A stretch of DNA of 27,564 nucleotides from Verrucomicrobiota bacterium. GTDB taxonomy: Bacteria > Verrucomicrobiota > Verrucomicrobiia > Opitutales > Opitutaceae. Positions 24,143 to 27,564 of the stretch are shown here, one piece after another. A program made the translations under genes and the position numbers. The notes under the pieces were generated by a model that saw only the letters and a list, made by a program, of their open reading frames with translations, was not told where the DNA came from and ran no database searches. The stretch lies in contig JAEYUW010000023.1 in assembly GCA_023432225.1 (NCBI GenBank), positions 1 to 27,564 on the forward strand, read 5' to 3'. Numbering within the stretch: position 1 is the first letter of the stretch; every line of letters starts with the position of its first letter.

Positions 24143-25552
24143 ATGTCCCCTAAAACGTATCGCGCGCTTCTCCTCGGCATCGCCGGTCTCGGCGGCTTTC
24201 TCTACGGCTACGACATCGGCATCATCGGTGCGGCGCTGCTCTACCTGAATAAGACGATCGCGCTCACCGCCGCGCAGGAATCGGCCGTCGTCGCCGCCGT
24301 GCTCGCGGGCGGCACGGTGTCGTCGTTGGCCGCGGGCGCGCTGGCCGACATCATCGGGCGCCAGCGCCTCATGGTCGCGGCGGCCGTGCTGTTCCTCGCC
24401 AGCGTGGCGGCCATCGTGCTCGCGCACGGTTACGTGCCGCTGCTCGCGGGCCGGACGTTGCAGGGATTGAGCGCGGGCATGATCGCGGTGGTGATTCCGC
24501 TTTATCTGGCGGAGGCGCTGCCCGCCGCCATTCGCGGCCGCGGGACGGCCGCTTTCCAGCTTTTCCTCACGATCGGCATCCTCCTCGCGATGGCGGTCGG
24601 CCGGTATTACACGGCGCAAGTGGAGGCCTCGGCCAGCACCGACGCCGCGGCGCTGCGCGCGGCGCAGGACGGCGCGTGGCGTGCGATGTTCCTGTCGGCG
24701 GTTTGGCCGGGCGCGCTCTTTCTCATCGGCACGCTGCTGATCGCGGAGTCGCCGCGCTGGCTGTTGCGTCGCAATCGCGCGGACGAGGCCCGCGCCGCGC
24801 TGGCGCGGGCGCGCGAGCCCGGCGAGGCCGAGCGGGAATTTGCCGAGATGCACGCCTCGCGCGCGGGTGTGGCCGGCGCGCCCGGCGCCGCGGCGACGGG
24901 CAGTCTGTGGCAACGGCGCTACGTCGTGCCGTTCGCGCTCACCTGCGTCGTGCTCGCTCTGACCCAGACGACGGGCATCAACTCGATCCTGCAATTTCTC
25001 GTCGTGATCCTGCAAAAGGCCGGACTCGGCGCCGAGGCCGCGGCGGCACGGGCGACATGGGTGACGGCGGTGAATGTCGTTTTCACCGTCGCCGGGCTCG
25101 TCTTCGTGGACCGGCTCGGACGCAAGGCGCTGTTGCAGATCGGCACCGGGACGATCGCGACGGCGCTGGTCGTCGGCGCGTGGATTTTCTGGCGGATCCA
25201 GTCCGGTGCGCTGGCGCCCGGTGCAGGCACCGCAACCACCGTGGCGACGTGCCTGATGGCATTTGTCGCGGGCTTCGCGATTGGTCCCGGGGTGTGCGTG
25301 TGGCTCGCGCTGTCGGAGCTGATGCCCACGCGCATCCGCTCGCTCGGCATGGGCATTGGTCTGCTGATCAATCAGGGCATTTCGACGGCCATCGCGGCGA
25401 TGTTCCTGCCGGTAGTGGCGCGTTACGGCTATGCGGCGATGTTTGCGTTCTGGGCGGCGTGCACCGTCGGTTACTTCCTCGTGGCGACGCTCTGGCTGCC
25501 GGAGACGAAGGGGCGCACGCTGGAAGAAATCGAAGCCGAGTTTGCGAAATGA
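24143..25552 (+). CDS. MFS sugar porter (sugar:H+ symporter type)
   Basis: The 469-residue protein has about 12 hydrophobic segments and the sugar-porter motifs in order: GFLYGYDIGIIGAAL in helix 1, ADIIGRQR in loop 2-3, AIRGRGTA after helix 4, ESPRWLL in the central loop, QTTGINS in helix 7, DRLGRKALL in loop 8-9 and PETKGRTLEEIE at the C-terminus. It would carry a monosaccharide across the inner membrane, resembling XylE, GalP or AraE. With two beta-galactosidases upstream, galactose or arabinose are plausible loads, but specificity cannot be read here. It is on the same strand as the phosphatase but 422 bases away with a MITE-like element between, so it is probably transcribed separately. 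The leader is pyrimidine-rich without a Shine-Dalgarno sequence. Confidence 0.92.
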   Translation: MSPKTYRALLLGIAGLGGFLYGYDIGIIGAALLYLNKTIALTAAQESAVVAAVLAGGTVSSLAAGALADIIGRQRLMVAAAVLFLASVAAIVLAHGYVPLLAGRTLQGLSAGMIAVVIPLYLAEALPAAIRGRGTAAFQLFLTIGILLAMAVGRYYTAQVEASASTDAAALRAAQDGAWRAMFLSAVWPGALFLIGTLLIAESPRWLLRRNRADEARAALARAREPGEAEREFAEMHASRAGVAGAPGAAATGSLWQRRYVVPFALTCVVLALTQTTGINSILQFLVVILQKAGLGAEAAAARATWVTAVNVVFTVAGLVFVDRLGRKALLQIGTGTIATALVVGAWIFWRIQSGALAPGAGTATTVATCLMAFVAGFAIGPGVCVWLALSELMPTRIRSLGMGIGLLINQGISTAIAAMFLPVVARYGYAAMFAFWAACTVGYFLVATLWLPETKGRTLEEIEAEFAK

Positions 25553-25703
25553 AGGCCGTTGCGCGGCATTGCCGCACGCGGGCCGATGCCAGGATGGCGG
25601 GAGTGTGGGGGGGGCGTCTTTGCGGTGTTTCTGCCGCCTCTCTGTTGACGATCGAATCATGGTCGCCAGAGAGGCGCGCGCGGCGAGCGGAAGGCGAGTT
25701 TTG

Positions 25704-25772
25704 ACCACGGATTACGCGGATACCTCGGATAGTTCGGATTCCGGAATCCGTGTGATCGGTGAGATCCGTGGT
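25704..25772. repeat. 69-bp palindrome built of 9-base CGGAT units
   Basis: Four successive 9-base units end in CGGAT (25704-25712, 25713-25721, 25722-25730, 25731-25739). A 6-base centre TCCGGA follows, then three 9-base units on the other orientation starting ATCSG (25746, 25755, 25764). The outer units ACCACGGAT and ATCCGTGGT are exact complements, and the central CGGATTCCGGAATCCG is a perfect 16-bp palindrome. It begins about 150 bases after the MFS stop and could terminate transcription. The rest of 25553-26028 (476 bases) holds no gene I can support. Confidence 0.75.
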
Positions 25773-26028
25773 TAGACAATGGCGTCGAGCGCGGCGCGAC
25801 GCCCTATCAGTCAAGAGTCAGCGATATAGCGTCCTTCGGCCGACCATGGACCGGGCCGCGCCCGCTCTATAAACACGATTCCGGCACTCGTCGGCTGTGG
25901 CTTGTGCGCATCGACGAAGCACTCTCACGCTCGCGGACCGGTGATCTCTCCGCCCGAACACAAGGCGCCTAAGCTTGTCCGCCACTGGTCGGCGCTCGCG
26001 CGACTCAGTCCTTCCTCGGGACGGGCTT

Positions 26029-26083
26029 GCTCAACCCGGGTCCCGCTGCGCGCTCCGGAGCAGCGGCCCCCTCAGAGTTGGGC
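26029..26083 (-). repeat. attC-like site D, last in the array
   Basis: Read on the minus strand, the site begins with GCCCAAC (26077-26083) and ends with GTTGAGC (26029-26035), both exact matches to the integron simple-site consensus RYYYAAC ... GTTRRRY. Between them CCGCTGC and GCAGCGG form a stem with a 10-base loop. The 55-bp length is at the short end of known attC sites. It begins 2 bases after the TAA of the 61-residue ORF. Confidence 0.68.
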
Positions 26084-26085
26084 TC

Positions 26086-26271
26086 TTAGTAAAGCAAGTC
26101 GAAGAACTCGCAAGCAGCACCAACCAGCAGGGCGGCGCCACAAAAGGTCAAAATCTTCTTCACTGTCTTCATCTTCTCTTCGCTTCCACGCTGCGGGCGC
26201 AGACCTTTTCCAGTCATGCCGACAAAGAGGCATGTCGAGCCCCAGATCAGATAGAAAAATGCGCTGAACAT
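26086..26271 (-). CDS. Small cassette-encoded membrane protein, unknown function
   Basis: The 61-residue product has two hydrophobic segments, MFSAFFYLIWGSTCLFVGM (1-19) and about 41-55 (ILTFCGAALLVGAA region), joined by a basic, polar loop (GKGLRPQRGSEEKMKTVKK). It is probably a small inner-membrane hairpin protein. I do not recognise a family. The TAA is followed after 2 bases by attC-like site D and the ATG lies 23 bases after site A, so the ORF fills a cassette neatly, the main reason to believe it. A longer overlapping frame (26072-26317) was rejected because its sequence is charged and irregular. Confidence 0.55.
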   Translation of the reverse strand: MFSAFFYLIWGSTCLFVGMTGKGLRPQRGSEEKMKTVKKILTFCGAALLVGAACEFFDLLY

Positions 26272-26294
26272 ATCGCTGGTAAGTTCTTTCTTTC

Positions 26295-26361
26295 GCCGAA
26301 CGTCCGCAGTCAGACACGGAGGGGCGAAGCCCCGGAGTTGTCTGTGGTGCGCTTGTTCGCC
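26295..26361 (-). repeat. attC-like site A
   Basis: On the minus strand the outer boxes are GGCGAAC (26355-26361) and GTTCGGC (26295-26301). Inside, CGCA/TGCG and CAGACA/TGTCTG (26339-26344 with 26311-26316) continue the stem to a GGGGC-loop-GCCCC apex, with unpaired bases along one side, as in folded attC sites. It is 67 bp long. Several blocks are identical to site C: AGTCAGACACG, TTGTCTGTG and TCGCCCTCTTCTTC (plus-strand reading). GTTCGGC differs from the strict GTTRRRY consensus at the fourth base. Confidence 0.65.
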
Positions 26362-26435
26362 CTCTTCTTCATTTCTTCGCCCTAACGCTAATGCTCTTGA
26401 GTAACGCCATCATCTGCTCTCGGCAGTCGCCTATT

Positions 26436-26473
26436 GGCCATGCGAATGACGGTCACTTCCCGCGCGTTGTCTC
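26436..26473 (+). repeat. 38-bp inverted repeat, left copy
   Basis: This stretch matches the reverse complement of 26931-26968 at 36 of 38 positions (GGCCATGCGAAT... to ...GCGCGTTGTCTC). The two copies flank the 110-residue ORF. The left copy lies in the 156-base spacer 26362-26517 between that ORF and site A, which otherwise has no gene and looks like a decayed cassette remnant. Confidence 0.75.
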
Positions 26474-26517
26474 TGACGTCTGTATCGGTGTTGGTTCGGC
26501 TCTCGCGGCGTCATCGA

Positions 26518-26850
26518 TTATCCAGGGACCGCGGGAACAGGAATTCTCAAGTCGGGCTCCTGATGCAAAAAATCCAAACGCAGGCTTCCCATGATCTTCT
26601 TCGCTTCAGATGCGCTCCACAGCGCCACTTCATCATCTGTCGGCGGATCAAGAATCACATCAAGAGCGGCGAGCTTTTCTCGCAAATCCCTAAATCCTCG
26701 GGCAGGCAGCTCGACCGTGAAAACTACCGCCAGATTCGAAAACTGCCTGTAATCGAGAATGTAGCCACCTACTAAGCCCACCGCATCAGATGCAGCAGAT
26801 GTGACGCCTAGACGCTCCTGCTTGGTCTTTCCTCGGATGCGGATTATCAT
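26518..26850 (-). CDS. Cassette-encoded hypothetical protein, 110 residues
   Basis: The product looks like a real soluble alpha/beta protein: MIIRIRGKTKQERLG, then a hydrophobic strand region (VGLVGGYILDY, LAVVFTVEL), a basic-acidic helix (RGFRDLREKLAALDV) and an acidic stretch DPPTDDEVALWS. I do not recognise a family. The ATG follows GTTCGGCAAAAA directly, the same junction as in the next cassette, which decides the start. The TAA is followed by a 156-base spacer before site A. Base composition is lower in GC than the sugar genes, consistent with recent acquisition. There is no signal peptide. Function is unknown. Confidence 0.68.
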   Translation of the reverse strand: MIIRIRGKTKQERLGVTSAASDAVGLVGGYILDYRQFSNLAVVFTVELPARGFRDLREKLAALDVILDPPTDDEVALWSASEAKKIMGSLRLDFLHQEPDLRIPVPAVPG

Positions 26851-26855
26851 TTTTT

Positions 26856-27006
26856 GCCGAACGACTCAGATCAGCCACGCCCGGCGGGCGGGCGAGCCGT
26901 CTCTTTTGAATGACTGGGCCATGTTGAGCGGAGACAACGCGCGGGAAGTGACCGCAATTCGCATGGCCCAGCTCCGCTCAGCATTTTCTCTGCCGGCTGG
27001 ATCGGC
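26856..27006 (-). repeat. attC-like site B, long and composite
   Basis: On the minus strand the site runs from GCCGATC (27000-27006) to GTTCGGC (26856-26862), with CAGCC/GGCTG as an inner arm. The 151-bp interior holds further pairs: TGAGCGGAG with CTCCGCTCA and CTGGGCCATG with CATGGCCCAG. These are ordered 1-2-1'-2', so both can form only as a pseudoknot. It starts 9 bases after the TAA of the 138-residue ORF and ends 5 bases before the next ATG. It shares GATCCAGCCGGCA with site C. Less regular than A, C and D. Confidence 0.45.
26931..26968 (-). repeat. 38-bp inverted repeat, right copy
   Basis: Reverse-complement partner of 26436-26473 with two mismatches. It lies inside attC-like site B, between the two arm pairs described there. 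Confidence 0.75.
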
Positions 27007-27015
27007 TTCTCGTCA

Positions 27016-27432
27016 TTAGGCTACGAACAGCTCCCGGACGATGGAAGATTCAGGACGCCTGGAGTCATAGAGCACCGTAATCTTCTGGCCGACTCGGATG
27101 CCGAGAATTTGCTTCGACTTGTGCACCGGACACCACGCCACGATCTTTCTTCCCTCTACCTCATACGAGTATTCCAAGCGCCCGCGATCCTTGACGATGC
27201 GCACTGCTTCGACGGAACCCTCCGCGGCGGCTCCCAACGAGAAAAACTTCTTCACGCGAAGGACCCGCCACCCCAACGCCAGCAATGCAACGCCTGAAAT
27301 AGCCCAAGGCAAAGCCGGCAGCTTCCACGCGGGAGGAAATGCGTAACGGACAATCCAGATGATGAAGACGGAGAGGACGCAAAAGAGCGCGGGCCAGTCA
27401 TTCCAAATGATCTTCCTTAGCGACGGCGTCAT
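27016..27432 (-). CDS. Cassette-encoded DUF3592-like membrane protein
   Basis: From ATG 27432 the product has 138 residues. Two membrane segments are visible: WPALFCVLSVFIIWIVRYAF (about 13-32) and LPWAISGVALLALGW (about 40-55). They are followed by a beta-rich domain (GSVEAVRIVKDRGRLEYSYE, VGQKITVLYDSRRPESSIVR) resembling DUF3592, whose function is unknown. The frame continues upstream, but that part runs through attC-like site C and reads as noise. The ATG lies directly after GATCGGCAAAAA, the same junction as the next cassette. The TAA at 27016 comes 9 bases before site B. Known members are membrane proteins with an outward or cytosolic beta domain; no catalytic residues can be named. Confidence 0.78.
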   Translation of the reverse strand: MTPSLRKIIWNDWPALFCVLSVFIIWIVRYAFPPAWKLPALPWAISGVALLALGWRVLRVKKFFSLGAAAEGSVEAVRIVKDRGRLEYSYEVEGRKIVAWCPVHKSKQILGIRVGQKITVLYDSRRPESSIVRELFVA

Positions 27433-27437
27433 TTTTT

Positions 27438-27503
27438 GCCGATCGATTAAAGTCAGACACGACCGGGCGCAGCCCGGTCGTTGTCTGTGCCGGCTGGATC
27501 GCC
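27438..27503 (-). repeat. attC-like site C
   Basis: This 66-bp site is the sister of site A. On the minus strand, the outer boxes are GGCGATC (27497-27503) and GATCGGC (27438-27444), with CAGACA/TGTCTG continuing into CGACCGGG ... CCCGGTCG around a short loop and one extra T on one side. The box at 27438 has GAT where a recombining site should have GTT, and the opposite box has the compensating change, so pairing is kept but the crossover bases are not. Confidence 0.6.
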
Positions 27504-27563
27504 CTCTTCTTCGCTTGGGTTTTCGGCGCGCTGCCAGGCATCGCCGCGCTTCTTCCGCCACGC
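27453..27563 (-). CDS. Possible 3' end of the preceding cassette ORF
   Basis: On the minus strand, an open frame enters from the right edge and reads AWRKKRGDAWQRAENPSEEE and onward to a TGA at 27453-27455, inside site C. The hydrophilic tail and its end within the attC-like site fit a cassette gene that uses the site's stop codon. Only 36 residues are visible and the other two frames are also open here, so this is a weak call. Confidence 0.25.
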   Translation of the reverse strand, partial: AWRKKRGDAWQRAENPSEEEGDPAGTDNDRAAPGRV

Positions 27564-27564
27564 C

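Larger units (their letters stand above)
26029..27503 (-). mobile_element. Probable integron gene-cassette array (or integrase-less attC cluster), partial
   Basis: Three short minus-strand ORFs (ends at 26086, 26518 and 27016) are separated by structured sites at 26029-26083, 26295-26361, 26856-27006 and 27438-27503. Each site begins after an ORF and ends just before the next ATG, as in integron cassettes. Two sites (26295 and 27438) share long identical blocks around different hairpins. The surrounding base composition is visibly less GC-rich than the sugar genes. No integrase gene is in the window; with this orientation it would lie to the right, past 27564, if present at all. Confidence 0.65.

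Noticed and set aside
25704..25772. CRISPR array
   Set aside because: The repeated units are only 9 bases with no spacers and are arranged as a palindrome.
25902..26385. Plus-strand frames over the attC-like D site
   Set aside because: They run across structured sites and against the cassette ORFs, with no motif or sensible composition.
26295..27503. Ordinary intrinsic terminators instead of attC sites
   Set aside because: The hairpins lack U-tracts, carry conserved outer boxes, and lie at ORF starts as well as ORF ends; terminators would not explain the identical blocks shared by sites A and C.

Overview
The window is GC-rich DNA (roughly two-thirds G+C by eye). It most resembles a polysaccharide-degrading member of the Verrucomicrobiota, probably Opitutaceae. 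That placement is inference, from the enzyme mix (GH106, GH95, GH2, GH42, all with export signals), start codons preceded by pyrimidine-rich tracts rather than Shine-Dalgarno sequences, and an abundance of small structured intergenic repeats. No rRNA, tRNA or CRISPR was recognised.

Layout. Positions 1-7157 (+): the 3' end of araB (L-ribulokinase), araA, araD, an exported GH106 alpha-L-rhamnosidase-like enzyme with an internal LamG-like domain, and an overlapping L-rhamnose mutarotase. Positions 7234-10911 (-): araH, araG and araF, an L-arabinose ABC importer whose three proteins resemble the Escherichia coli AraFGH proteins closely, convergent to the first block and separated from it by a long hairpin. 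Positions 11141-15481 (-): an operon, listed from its 3' end, of GH95, a beta-propeller glycosidase-like protein and an L-fuconolactonase-like amidohydrolase, with start and stop codons overlapping. Positions 15482-16075: a gene-free stretch with strong hairpins and terminators. Positions 16076-17002 (-): an AraC-family regulator. Positions 17123-25552 (+): exported GH2 and GH42 beta-galactosidase-like enzymes, a PafA-like alkaline phosphatase and an MFS sugar porter. Together these would strip arabinose, galactose, rhamnose and fucose or L-galactose from plant cell-wall polymers such as rhamnogalacturonan or arabinogalactan. Arabinose enters through AraFGH and is metabolised by AraBAD; the lactonase suggests an oxidative route for a 6-deoxy sugar.

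The right end (about 26029-27564) is different. It is less GC-rich and holds three short minus-strand ORFs of unknown function separated by four related structured sites. The sites look like integron attC recombination sites: simple-site pairs of the AAC...GTT type enclose a hairpin, a stop codon or ORF end lies just before each site, and the next ATG lies a few bases after it. I read this as part of an integron gene-cassette array or an integrase-less attC cluster continuing beyond the right edge. It is the most interesting part of the window. Other notable signals are a 69-bp palindrome of 9-nt CGGAT units (25704-25772), a leader with CTCTGTG three times at 9-nt spacing before the GH42 gene, and a 97-bp MITE-like inverted repeat (23946-24042).
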